This document shows, piece by piece, positions 45,660-57,766 of a stretch of DNA of 64,000 nt (positions within the stretch are counted from its first letter, which is position 1; the number at the start of each line of letters is the position of its first letter). A program made the position numbers and the translations under genes. The notes under the pieces were generated by a model. It searched no databases. It saw only the letters and a list, made by a program, of their open reading frames with translations, and had not been told where the DNA came from. The DNA lies in assembly GCF_029962835.1 (NCBI RefSeq), contig NC_080577.1, positions 7,230,501 through 7,294,500 on the forward strand, read 5' to 3'. This DNA is from Magnolia sinica. Taxonomy: Eukaryota; Streptophyta; Magnoliopsida; Magnoliales; Magnoliaceae.

Positions 45660-48129
45660 TACAATGTTCTCTGGGTTGACTGTTTGTCCATGCTACTAGT
45701 ATGTTGGAAATTTACTTTTTAATTCGTTCTTATCTTGTAATGATCTGTTTTCCACATGTTACAGAATTTACATTACTGTTGTTTACCTCCTGCATAACAT
45801 TACTGTTGTTTGCTCCGCGTAATGTTTTGATGGTATTCTCTTTCTTCATACTTCACATCTCATTGCCAATCCCATTGGGAGCATAAGGTTCTGATAATGT
45901 TCAACACTTGGTGAATTGGGGAATTCTTGTTAGCCTCATTTTGATTAATTTGCTAGTCTTACTAAGAATTCATAAATGCCATGCTCTTTAACTTTAGATA
46001 TCATCTTTGTCCTTTCATTTTTTTTAGTGAGCTTGTGGTGATCTTTGCTAGTTATCACTATCATTCTTTCCATCATCTGAAACTGTTTAAGGGTGCATGG
46101 TACTTTTCATTTTGGATATACAGTCAATCATCATCATCATTTAAGCCTTTCCCAACTTACTGGTGTCAGCTGCATTAATCCTTTTCCACCATTCCACTCT
46201 ATCAAGGGCCATAATTTCAGTTAGACCATAGGTCATCAAGTCTTTGGGTATACATTCAATACAGACTAATATGTGGCTTCCATAATTGAGTGTGATCCAA
46301 AAGCTTCAATTTAGTGGCAGTCTCATTCTATTCTATTGCAGAACAGAGGTGAACTTTCAAAGTCTAATTGCTTGGTATGACAATCTTCTGTTATTTGATT
46401 TTTGAAAAGGGGCAGCAGTAGAAAACAAGCATATGCATGCATTTGCTTGCTTGTATATGTGAATACATGTGTAAACATGCATTAGTTTAGGACTAGATTA
46501 AGCTTTGATTCTGCTTCTTGGAGGAATAATTTGTTACTTAAAAAGTTCATCATCATCATCATCATCATCATTGTCATCATTATGATAGTTGATGTTTGGG
46601 CTTATCCATTTCACCAAAAGTTCCTATGTAATGCCATATCTTTGGTAAATTGAAAGGATCTTATGATGCTTCACATGTCCTCTATCCAACTCCATCATCC
46701 TCTTTTCAAGCCCATTCAACCATAATCACTATTCCGTTATTGGGGCCTTCTTCAGTTTGCTAGCACATGGCTGGACCATGGGAACCAGCTCTTCATCATT
46801 TTATCTGCATCTGGGACTACTCCTAGGTTGTTTCCAATAACCTTATTCTTAATCCTATTTTTCCTAGTCTTTGCAGGTATGTATATGTGTAGGCATGGTT
46901 CTATAGATCGTGCAAATGTGCCATGTTTTGAAAATGTTTGATTTTTTATATGATGCTACTTAGCTTGTTCATTCAGAAACATGAAGTAGACTTTGTAAGA
47001 GGTCCCGGATATGTAATTTATAGGTGTACTTATGTGTGCACCTAAAATTAACTTATTAATTGATCGAAGGATAAGGTATTAAAAAAGGGTTTTGTAATGG
47101 CTGTTATGTAATGGTAACAGTCTCAGTGATTACGTATTAAGGGGTCGTAACAGCCCATTTTAGGGAAACAAAAAACAAAAACAAAGCATAACGGTCCAAC
47201 ATGACAACCTAGGGCCTTTCACGCATATAAGCTTCCAAGGCAGGGTCGATTTCCTATACTTTTTGAAAATTTTGCTTTTTGGGATTGGGACTATTTTTAA
47301 CCCATTTTTAAATTAGATTTGTGCAATTCTTAAAGATTAAAACACAAGATTTAAGCCGTTTTTGAAGAATCAAAGATAAAAGGCTGAACTTGTGGAAAAT
47401 GAAAAATAGGTAAAATTTCTTCTTCTTCTTCTTCTTTTTAAAAAAATTTTCTTTCTGGATGGAAATATATTGATTCAACATTATATTACTAAATCGACAA
47501 AATCTTGCTAGATTTGTGTTTGATTCAGTCATATTTGTATGATTTTTCAAATTTTTATTTATATTTTTGCTGGTTTTTATAAAAGTTTCAACATTTTGAT
47601 TTTTTTTTTAATTTTTTAATTTTTTTGTAAAATGTGGAGCATAGATTGTTCAAATACATGCGTAGAGTTTATATCCATACATGCACTAAATAAGTGTTTT
47701 TCATCTTTTGTTTTTAATTTCTTGGTATTTTTGTAATTTCAGGTCATCTTTGGAATGAAGTGTCGAATTTATTTTTTTAACCTTTTCCTTAAATTTCTTG
47801 GGGGGGATGATGTCAAATGCTCAGAGATATGCATTAATGGGATGAATCCCATCAATTGCATGAATTTCAACACATTTTAGGGGCACTCGATTGGTCCCAA
47901 ATTGACTCAACCTTGTTCATCTGAGTTTATTTTAATTTTTCCTCAAATCTCTTGGGAAATGGTGTCAAATGGTTAGGGTTATGCGTTAGTCAGATAAGTT
48001 TTATAGATTTTGTGAATTTTGGACTGTTTTGATGGCATTCGAGTGGTCCTAAATCGACCAGACACTATTCATCCGAATTTATTTTTTCATTTCTTCCTCA
48101 ACTCTCTTGAGGGAATTGGTGTGGAATGG
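45660..48129. other. Intergenic, LINE tails and a MITE fragment
   Basis: No gene. 46115-46235 is an antisense RTE 3' end (ATCATCATCATTTAAGCC, then TCTATCAAGGGCCATAATTT). The (ATC)n run at 46547-46572 with the sequence after it looks like another. 47090-47160 is a fragment of the GTAACGG MITE. The rest is AT-rich and unassigned. Confidence 0.5.
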
Positions 48130-48657
48130 TTATGGATAGACATCAATGGGACGAGATAAAGCCAATGCACTCGTGAAGATGAAGAATATCAGTAGATGCT
48201 TGGAGGAAGAGATCAATTTGTGACGTGGGGAGGTAGTTGGAGTGTTAGTGGGTTGAAAGCGTGGGGGTGGAAGTCATGGTATGTACGATTATTTGCCTTT
48301 AGCCAAAGACAAACTTTATGTGCTTCTTAAGTTACTAAAGGACGTGGAGCTCGTGCCAGGGACTTGGATGATGTTGATGTGGAGGTAGAGAGACCTTCAT
48401 GTGATCCCATTTTTTTAAGAAAAGAGATGACAAAGCGAGGGGTCGAAACAAATATGGAAAAAAAAAGAAGCTACCGTTGAGAAGCTTGGTAGGGCAAGAA
48501 TTAAGCTATTCATCCATGGCAACATAACTCTAAATGCAACAGACTCTCCCTATTGGCAAGTGATAATAGATACACCAACAGAAGTTGGCGTAGGAGTTTG
48601 TACACCCACAACTCATGAGATTAGGGAGAAGTTGATAGATGCCGAGTATAGAGATTT

Positions 48658-48761
48658 TTTTAAAAAAAATTTCGTTTTAAAGGTAACATTACTTGGGATT
48701 GAACCCTGGATCACCCATACACACTACACTGTCTCTACCAGCTCATCTAACAAGCTAGAGA
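48658..48761 (-). mobile_element. tRNA-derived SINE inside the hAT relic
   Basis: On the minus strand the head reads GGTCTCTAGCTTGTTAGATG..., with GAGCTGGTAGAGACAG and the B-box-like CCAGGGTTCAATCCC, and ends in an A-rich tail. CCGAGTATAGAGATTT (48642-48657) and CCGAGTACAAAGATTT (48762-48777) flank it at 14 of 16 identity. Removing it rejoins the transposase reading E-Y-(R/K)-D. Confidence 0.75.
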
Positions 48762-49989
48762 CCGAGTACAAAGATTTAAAGGCGTATGTGGCAATTTTTT
48801 ATATGGTAGAGTAGAGGATGTACTATTATGTCCGATGGTTGGACTGACCCAACTAGATGGAGCATGATAAACATATACGGTGAATTGCTACTCGGGAATG
48901 GTGTTCTATACTGCCATTGATGCATCTGAGGAAACGAAATATACAATTTATAATTTTGGTCTCATAGATAAGAGTTATTTAGGTCTGGGTTGACTTGATT
49001 TGTTTTAAAATTTATTGCCCTTGAGAGTTTTTACAAGCATAGGGGGAGAATTGAGTGAGATGTTTGTTTTTCGGGAGTGGTTCAACACAAAGCATAGACG
49101 AGATATCAAGATGCTAGTTGAGGTTGTGGTGACCATAAAAAATAATAATATTGGAAGGAGGTCTGAAACATCTTAAGGCATTGAACCATTGATGTGAGTC
49201 TTCCATCTCGTAGAATATGTCTAGATACCTACTACGGACTTCCTCTATGAAACCATAAATAAAGTGAAGTTGGCTATTCGTTATGATTGTGATTTGTGAG
49301 AACTACAAAGATTACTTGAAGATGATTGAGAAATGTTTGACGAATTAGTTTCACCAAAACCTTCTTGTGGTAGGTAATAATATAGAATGATGCACGGTAT
49401 CGATCAAGTGCTCTAGTAATGTCTCATGCATGTTCATTATGCATTTATTAGTTATTACAAAATTATTTTTATGATGTAAACATTAAATTTGTTTATTGTT
49501 TTCATTATTGTAATGCAGTATTTGTTTAAATATGAGATTCTTGTATGTTGCATCATTCGTTGATAATGAAGAGATTCTTGTTGAGTTGATAAATGTTATA
49601 AAGAAATTATAGCCTGATTTAGATATGCAAATAACAATGTTGAATGAAGTGGGTTCAACTCTTTAAATATTGGTCATTACTCATTCATTGCGTACATATT
49701 TGTTATTTTGGTGCTTAAAACATATGAATGTTTTGGCGTAATTGTCCACAACTGGAAATATATGGACTTCACCCTCAGATTCACTTGCAAAAATGGCAAT
49801 TCTTTAGACATTCTAGGTAAGAAATTAATGCTTTATTACTATTATATGATTGTAGATATTGTTTTATTAGTGATGTGAAGGTGCATTTGATAGTATTACT
49901 ATTATGTACATAATATAAGTTTTTTTTTTCCCTATATAGCTAATTGATGGCTTCATTTTGGAGAAAGCGTGAGTCTCTCAAAACAATAA

Positions 49990-50541
49990 GGGCCTGTTTG
50001 ATTTTCCAGTACACTGGTAAATACCAGGTAAAATAGTAATAATTATTTCCCCGTGTATTTACAACATTCCTGATTTGACTAATTATTTTTTTGACACGGA
50101 AACCGAAAATGTTTCAAAATATATATGGGTCCCACTGTGATGCATTTCGCTTATCCACACCGTTCATCCATTATGCCATTTGAATTTATAGTATGAGCAA
50201 AAAAATGAGGTATATCCAAAACTCAAGTGGACCGCACCATACGAAAAAGGGTATTGAATACTTACCGTTAAAAACTTTGTGGGGCCACTGTTTCTTTTGG
50301 TGTGGGCCACCTGAGTGTTGTATCTGCTTCATTTTTTGTCTCTTGCTTCAAAATATTGTAGTAAAATAGATGGACGGAACAGATATATCATATACATTAT
50401 CGTACGATTCAAAAATTAAAATTATCTCTTTTGAACTAGTTTCAATGGCACAAATACCTATGAATTTTCAAACACGGTAAACAGTAATAATTACCTATTT
50501 CCAGTGTATTTATACTGGCTTTGAAAAAACAAACAGGCCCT
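49990..50541. mobile_element. MITE with GGGCCTGTTTG ends and 8-bp duplication
   Basis: The left end GGGCCTGTTTGATTTTCCAG and reversed right end AGGGCCTGTTTGTTTTTTCA are inverted repeats, continuing imperfectly through ACACTGG(T/A)AA. AACAATAA flanks it at 49982-49989 and 50542-50549, an 8-bp duplication that suggests hAT. It splits the hATC domain of the transposase relic (S-L-K-T-I before, V-L-S-Q after). No ORF. Confidence 0.85.
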
Positions 50542-51888
50542 AACAATAAAAGTTTTTGAGCCAGACAACTTCTTTTAGTTGTGAGAAGAATTGGAGCTAT
50601 TTTGTACTAATTCATTCAAAGCAAAGGAATAGGTTGTAGGTTAAGACATTGAATTGACTTGTATGCATGCATTACAAGATGAAATTGAGATTGTGGAATG
50701 CAAAGTTCTGGCAAATCAGATTTAAGAAGGCGAGTTTTGTCTAATAAACTTAGACTACATCTATGATGAAGGTGATCAACTTCTACTTTGGTTGGAACAA
50801 ATGGAGAAACAAGTAGGAGAGGATAACAATGTCTAGGTGTGCAAGTGATCAAGAGAGTTGTACAACTGTTTTGGAGAGGGTTATTGATGATTTGACACAA
50901 GAAAAAAGTAACAACAGAATTGAAACAAATGATGATGATGCACTAGGTCCTACTTCTAGTGTTGCTTAGTACACCGGGGTACAACTGTTTGCACAGTTGA
51001 GGCTGATGGGCATTGAGGGAGCAAAGGATACTGAATTTATGGGTGTAGTGCCTCACAATACTACCAACCAGGGAAGGAGCATCATGGGGAGCTCAGCATC
51101 AGTGGGACTAGAGGAGATGGGCCAACCGGGGGACATCACACGGCTTATGGATATGAATATGACTATGAACAGTTTAAGGAGGCTCTGAGGTAATTTCTTA
51201 TTACACTAGTTTTGGATATGTTCCACATGGAGCTGGGTATAGGGGATATTGATATTCAGATCCAGATCCAAGTAATTCGCCGTAGGCGTAGTTGCAGACT
51301 TAGCAGTACTATTACAACTATGGCCATGACTATGGGTTTACCTCTGGCACTAGTAGCTATTCTTATTCGAGTTTGGCACAACAGATACTTAGTGGCGGTG
51401 ATGATCGTGATCAATCATCCTTGGCTTTTATTGACATGGTTTTTTTTCCTCTGGTTATTATGGATGTTTGCCACTCGTTTCACAACCGAGATGACAACGA
51501 TGTTGAGGTTGAGCAGCCACAAGCAACACGGTTTTCTTTCTGTTGGTGACATGATTGGTGAGTAATGTTTTTGTATTTATGTTTGTCTTTTGACATCACT
51601 TTATTACTTGAGAGTTCATTTTTACTTCATGCATTAACATCTTAAGAACCTATACAGCTATACTATGGTTGTCTATGGTGAAATGGTTATATAAATATAA
51701 ATATATAACTGGCTCATCATTAGATTAGTGCTCCTATAATCTTATTTATATTGAATATTTAAAATATTAAATATAGGAACCTTTAAGTTAGTCTTAGCCT
51801 CTCATGTTAATAAAATCACCAAACAGCCTGAGACAACATTCTTACCAAAGAATGGCCCATTACACCATCATAAGCATGTTAAATACAA

Positions 51889-51890
<2 letters not shown>

Positions 51891-51921
<31 letters not shown>

Positions 51922-51929
51922 GAATGAAG

Positions 51930-51970
<41 letters not shown>
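51891..51970. repeat. (TAA)n and (CA)n microsatellites
   Basis: An uninterrupted (TAA)n run at 51891-51921 is followed, after ten bases, by an uninterrupted (CA)n run at 51932-51970. A fragment of the GTAACGG MITE follows at about 52040-52130 (right end ATACCTTG). Confidence 0.95.
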
Positions 51971-51973
<3 letters not shown>

Positions 51974-52574
51974 TTGAATCCTCTCATTCTTTGCAAAACT
52001 TTCATTTTTATGTTTTCAGATTTTTTGAAAAAAAAAAGACTGTTGTAAGGGTTGTAACAGCCGTTACGGCTCGTAACATAACAGTTTAGTGGCGGGCCTT
52101 TATGCCGGTTGCTGGCATTATTTTATACCTTGTAGAAGAGCTATTTCTTTTAGGCTAGAGATAAAAAAAAAATCATGATCTTATCGATAAAGGAAGAAAA
52201 TCATGATGTTATGGTTTTAGATTTTGAGGTTACTTGAAAATATTTTGCTTTGAAACCAAAAACAATAAAGTGATTATTTGTATTTCTTTTAGCTTCTCTG
52301 CAGTCGAGGTGGCGTTATAGTAGTTTTACACATTCATACTACGACTACATGAACATCCCTTCCATCCTTGCAAAATTCCTAATCATCACATATTATCATC
52401 TCTGTCTTCTCCTCAGTTCTTCTGATCTGATCACTGAAAAGTGGCCTGCTTTCCATTCATCTCTAATGATTACAACAAGAAGTTGGCCACGTTGCCAAGT
52501 TCTTGGATTGATCTTGCCAATCAAACTGAAATTTTTTAAAAGGGGTTTTAAAATGATTTTTGAGTTGATTTTGA

Positions 52575-53660
52575 TATTTTAGATTTGGTGTAATTATTCC
52601 AAAGTTGCATTGGTTATGGATGAGTTAACGGGGCATTTGCAGGATGAGATTCCATGGCGTATGTTGTTTGCAAGTGACATGTTTGTTTTGATTTATAAGA
52701 CGCACGGGGGGGAGGGTGGGATAAACACAAAGCCAAAGTAATGGAGAGGTGCTTTAGAATCTAAAGGATTTAAAATTAGTTAGAGTAAAACAGAGTATAT
52801 GGAGGGCAATTTTGGTAGCAATGGGAATGAGGAATTAGTAAAGATTGTTGGCCAAGAAGTTTTCCAAAATAACTATAATGCAAAGGCATTTTTACACCAG
52901 GCTCAAGTGGGGTAGCCTGTGGGATGCAGGGGTACACTCGGGTGGGCGGCTCGTGTGAGGCGGTACTCATGTAATTTGGGGCCCACGGAGGGGGTTCAGC
53001 TGAGGTCGTAACCCATGAGATGTGGGGCCTGGGCTATGAGATAAAGGGATTGATTCGTCATGCTCTAACAGTTCGAGCTTTTAGAGCAAGTGGTTAATTG
53101 TCCTGCATCAAATTGGTATCAGAGCGGGAGATCTCGTGTTTGAGACTCCTCACCGGGGGTAATTAATGCAGAAGCATTTTCACACCGGGCTCAAGTGGGG
53201 TAGCCTGTGGGATGCAGGGGCACACTCGGGGTGGGCGGCCTGTGTGAGGTGGTACCCATGTAATTTGGGGCCCACGAGGGGGGTTTGGCCGAGGTCCTAA
53301 CTCATGAGATGTGGGGCCTGGGCTATGAGATAAAGGGATTGATTCACTATGCTCTAACAGTTCGAGCTTTTAGAGCAAGTGGTTAATTGTCCTGCATCAG
53401 ACCACTTTCAGTGTCTTCAGTCAATAATTCATGAGTAGAGAGATTGAGAAGGATGTTGCCCATAGAATTCAAGCGGGTTGGAAGAAATGGAGATGTGCCT
53501 CTGGAGTTTTATGCATACCACTCAAACCGAAAGGAAAATTTTATAAGATGGCTATAAGACCAGCCATGCTTTGTGGGATATAGTGTTAGGCAGTTAGGGA
53601 ACATGTCCATAGGATTAGCGTAGCTGAAATGAGGATGAGACAGAATGTTGGGCAGTCAAG
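52575..53660 (+). mobile_element. RTE-type LINE reverse transcriptase fragment, interrupted by a TRIM
   Basis: The plus strand reads VALVMDELTGHLQDEIPW, then the catalytic box region as LFASDMFVL, where the usual A-D-D has become A-S-D, and ends before the insertion with V-F-Q-N-N. After the TRIM (52879-53399) it resumes [20 protein letters not shown] and [19 protein letters not shown], and stops after VAEMRM near 53640. One catalytic Asp is lost and stops are present, so it is inactive. Confidence 0.8.
52879..53399 (+). mobile_element. Complete TRIM: two ~232-bp LTRs around a 56-bp interior
   Basis: 5' LTR 52879-53110 and 3' LTR 53167-53399 both begin TGCA(A/G)(A/G) and end CCTGCATCA, and differ by only about 20 changes or small gaps. 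The interior (53111-53166) holds a primer-binding site TGGTATCAGAGC (53114-53125), as used with initiator tRNA-Met, four bases after the LTR, and a purine-rich CACCGGGGG before the 3' LTR. There is no gag or pol, so it depends on another element for movement. It is inserted in the RTE LINE coding region (N-N | D-H-F). A matching target duplication was not seen. Confidence 0.88.
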
Positions 53661-54524
53661 AATGTTAGAGAAATGGTGATTCCCTGAGCCTGAGGAAGCT
53701 TGGCACAGAAACTCGTCAGTATTTTCCAAGTGCGAGGTGGATATTTGCGGCCAAAGTGTGTATATATGTGATGATTGGCAAGAGAAGGATCAATGCTCCA
53801 AATGGACACTTCACAGAAACACTTAATACAAGTCACGATCAAGAAGCTATTATGATAATCTCTGTAAAAGAGAGCTACAGTTGACTGGTACACTGAAAGG
53901 GTGTGGACTGTGGATCAAGGTTACCTGGATTGTGGGTCGCTCTAATACGAGGTACAGAATCTTTAGCATGCAGCGCTGCTCCTCCAATACATGCTACGCT
54001 GAGGGTAGGATAATGTGGGGCTCTCCGGTGCAAATAATGAGTATATGCAATCTAGTTTTAATTGATATTATATCTTACATGTAATGATGAATGTGATTAT
54101 TATAGATCCTGCATTCACTATATAATATTATAGGCATGCTATTGCATAAATCAACTAAAAAAAAAGATATGTACTAAAAATATGTTTACATTACAACTTA
54201 ATCAACATTAAGATTATAGAACCATAATTTTGGGTCAGTTAGTACGGATTGCAGATGAACTCCATTATCTAAATCGCATGATTCGGATAGGAAAATGTAG
54301 GATTGTTACGATTTAGGTAATGTTGCTGTGGCTGGTTGTATTCTCAATCATCATCAACATGTTGAGGTCACTTGGATGTTGTATTCTCAATGATTCGGGA
54401 AAAAAAATTCCCACCCATAATTTCAATTAAATGCTTTTGCAACAATTTATTGTGTATGCTTGTTAAGAGTGTCTTTTGAGTTTAGTTCTGTTCATCCATT
54501 TGCAGGTGATGGCATCCTTGCTAG

Positions 54525-54655
54525 GTTTATTTATTTATTTATTTATTTTAACACGCACCCTCACACCCACACACACCACAGTGGGTACTCAAACCCATGA
54601 CCTTGTGTTGAAACTCTTGTGAGTCTACCACTATGCCATGAGTAGGGACCCGGCT
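54525..54655 (-). mobile_element. tRNA-derived SINE with 10-bp target duplication
   Basis: On the minus strand it begins GAAGCCGGGTCCCTACTC, with an A-box-like ATGGCATAGTGGTAGAC and a B-box-like GGGTTTGAGTACCC, and ends in (AAAT)n. TCCTTGCTAG flanks it at 54515-54524 and 54656-54665. Same family as 360-457 (shared GTAGACTCACAAGAGTTTC). Confidence 0.85.
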
Positions 54656-54699
54656 TCCTTGCTAGTTAGTTGCAAGGGGATTACAATATTTAGCATGTT

Positions 54700-57600
54700 G
54701 TAAACTCATCACAAGAGGCTTGTAATAGGCGCACACGAAGGCATGGTTGGTTTGGTTAAATGTTACTTGAGATCATGCGTGTGAAATGTGAACGTAGAAC
54801 TTCCTTGCCAATGCACTTGGAAGCTAAGCATCTTAGGGTTCTTCATACATTGGTCTTGAGGTTCTTCCGTGCCTATCTCAACACTAGCCCCAGTTGACCT
54901 CTTAGCTATGTAGGAACTAAGAATATCATGTCTTTGGACTCGATCATCCCTATTAACAATTTAACATACACTAATGTTTAATTAGCACTTGAGAGGAATC
55001 AAAATATTTTGATGAATAGCTTCACCTTAGTTGGTATCGTAACCATTAGTATAATCCATTGTTTGGTACAGTTTATAAGAAGCTTGAATGTGAACACTGG
55101 TTCACTTACAATAGTAGTTGCTATGGAGAAGCTGATTTGTAGGTCTAAGAATGGGTTTCTCTTGGGGTGTGGAGAGGCCAAATTGATATAGATTGTAGCC
55201 TTATGGGGATTGAGAATGAGGTTTGCTAAAGTGCTCCTGGCTGTTTTGGGAAGCTGGAAAGGTTGGAAATGAAATTGGTTCCATGGATATGGTGTTTTTT
55301 TGTTGTTTGTGTTGTAAAAACTGGTTGTGGAAATTGACTGTCATTTTTTACACTTTTTCTCAGAGAATGAGTAAATTGAATTCTTTGAAAATGGTAATCT
55401 GTAGGCATTTCCACTATAATGAGAGATGCTTCTCACCTTTTACCATAAATCAACCATGCAAAACAAACAACGTACAGTGACCACTGAGCTTTCAACACGT
55501 CCACTGTTTCCATGTTGTCAGATTTCTAGTGGTTTTTCAATATCTGATTTTTTGGATTCTTCCTATCCAAACACCCCCTAATTAGAAGCTTTAGATGAAG
55601 GTAAGGTTGGATTTTGATGGAAAATGTGATCCCATCTCTGAAGGTGACCATGGGAAGTAAGCAACTAGTGGGTGGCAAACTAAAGGAGTCATAGTTCTAT
55701 AACTCAATGACTTGGCTCGGAAGTTGGCTGAATGAACTCGACTTGGCTACATTTTGGGCTGAGTTGCCTTGTAAACTCAGTTTGTACAAGGGTCGGCTTT
55801 CAGCTCACCATATTTGCCTTGGATTTGGTCAACTTGAAATGATTCACAGTGACTCCTCGAGTCATGGAGTGGAGAGGGAGATTTGATTTGAACATGGGAC
55901 CTCTTGCCAGGAAAGCAAGGATCCCAACCAGTGGACGGTAGGTACATGAGCTATTTATTCTAGACATTTTATATTACTTATATATAAAGCTTTCAATGTG
56001 ATATTATAAACATATCTAATTGAAATAACTCTGGATCAACAATCTTACTGGAATCCAAAGGAGCTTTCATTTGCAATCAAGGAAATGGAAATAGGGGAAG
56101 GGAACCCCTTAAGTGCTCACAAAATCCAGAGCCTCTCCAATCTCTCAATTTCACTACTACTCTCAAAGCTAAATTACAATCACAGAAATTCAAAAAAATA
56201 TGGACCCAACTCAACTAATCCTAACAACCGATCTTAATTCCTAACTAATCTTAGGTAATTAGTTGCTAAAACAACTAACTCTTATTACAACTAACTACAA
56301 CTACTTCAAAACCGAATAACAGAATACAACTGTTTTCCCATGCAGGCAAACTAACATTCGAACTGCTAAAAAAAAACAGAGCTCACAGATGTAAGCTCCG
56401 GAACTTGGAGAAACTTCTCTCATGTCCAACTAAGTATGGCTGACACACGGAGAAAGTATTCCTGCATGCCAGACCTCCGCACTTGCAAAATTGAAACAGC
56501 TGTCCCTCTTTAAGTATTGAGTTGAGTCAAATAAATACTGGATTGAGTTTTCAAGTTGACTCGGTCAGTTTCCCTTCAAGTTGAGTCCCAGTTTCTAGTT
56601 TTTAAACCATGAAGGAATTCATGCTAAGGGCTTGTTGAACTCATATGAAGTGTTAAACACAGGAGTATGGGAAACAGAGAAATTTTGAACAGGAAAGTCT
56701 TGTGAAAAAAAAAAAAAACATGTCAAGCTTTTAAGACTGATGAAACTTTGAAGGAATTATCATGAGTTTGAATGGAGATTATGAAGTCCTTGGGGTCTAA
56801 TCCACTATATATATTTCAATAGGTTATAGTGAATTAAATGAAGGGGACATCCTTTCTAAAGACGGTCTTTGAGAAGTCATGGGATGGAATATTCTGGCAC
56901 ATTTTATGTGTGTGAGTTATGACCTGTTGCTAGAAACTTGGACTCGAAGGTCAACTGGTTGAGTTGACTCTTAAGATTTGATTGTCTTTATTTGACTCGA
57001 TTCTTAAAGAATATTGGATATATTTATTACATTAAATACTGAAAGGTTTATATGTAAGTATGGAATCAGTAAAATACAGAGAGTGCATGCAGTCACTGGG
57101 TGGGAACCTTTCTTTCCTTGGAATGAAGTCCTAGGTTTAAATCTCTAGACAGGGTTGTGTTTTATTCTTTTTCTTTTGGTTCGTTGTCGTTGTTTCTTTT
57201 CTTTTTCTTTTTTTCTCTTTTTTTTTTTTTCCTTTTTTTTGGCCTCTAGCTGTAATAATATTCATCTTTCAAAAAAAAATAAAAAATCAGCGCGACTCGC
57301 CAAATGACTCAGCATGATTCACTGTGAGTTGCATTTTGTTGACCAAGTCAAAGGTGAGTTAAGTGAGTTGAATACTGACTTTTGTGCAAACCGAGTTTAT
57401 AGGACATATCAGCCTAGAATGTGGTCAAGTTGAGTAATCTTGTTTTAGAACTATGAGACAAATCATGATATGATGTCCAAAGTCAGTGTATCTCTTTGCA
57501 ACCTTGTTTGGTTTACCACCTCCTTAATCTTCTTGTGTTATGTTATTTTGTCTGAACTCTGAACTGGATTCACATGGTCTTTAGAGTTCCACTATATCAG

Positions 57601-57725
57601 TTATTAAAGAAGTATTTTAAGTTGTAAGTTATGTTTTTAGTTATTCTGTATTTTATATTTCCTTGGATGCTGCATATCCTAGTCCTAGTCGTCTACCTCT
57701 GCCTAGCTGTCTATCAGGCAAAGAA
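54700..57725. other. Intergenic, nothing coding recognised
   Basis: No gene. 55870-55925 contains a tRNA-like B-box on the minus strand (CATGTTCAAATC), perhaps a SINE remnant. 57160-57290 resembles an L1 3' UTR with its tail (GTAATAATATTCATCTTTCAAAAAA; compare the 6345-6381 end). Some stretches (55700-55800, 57290-57370) are rich in GACTCG/GAGTTGA wording. Confidence 0.4.
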
Positions 57726-57766
57726 GAATTCAAATCTGTTTATTGGGATGCAAGTAATTCGGTGTA

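Larger units (their letters stand above)
48130..51560 (+). pseudogene. Decayed hAT transposase (BED/DUF659/hATC type)
   Basis: Ordered pieces of a plant hAT transposase are readable despite many stops and frameshifts. They are a DUF659 start near 48490-48650 (the S-P-Y-W-Q, then T-P-T-T-H-E-I-R-E-K segment), a DUF659 core near 48819-48878 (CTIMSDGWTDPTRWSMINIY), a middle part near 49055-49330, and the hATC dimerisation motif (CEKNWSYFVLIHSKQRNRL) near 50579-50635. A Tyr/Gly-rich tail runs to 51560. A SINE (48658-48761) and a MITE (49990-50541) interrupt it. The N-terminal BED zinc finger was not recognised. Not translatable; a relic of a DNA transposon. Confidence 0.8.

Noticed and set aside
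51212-51565. A 117-residue membrane-like open frame
   Set aside because: It is an out-of-frame reading of the Tyr/Gly-rich tail of the hAT transposase relic.
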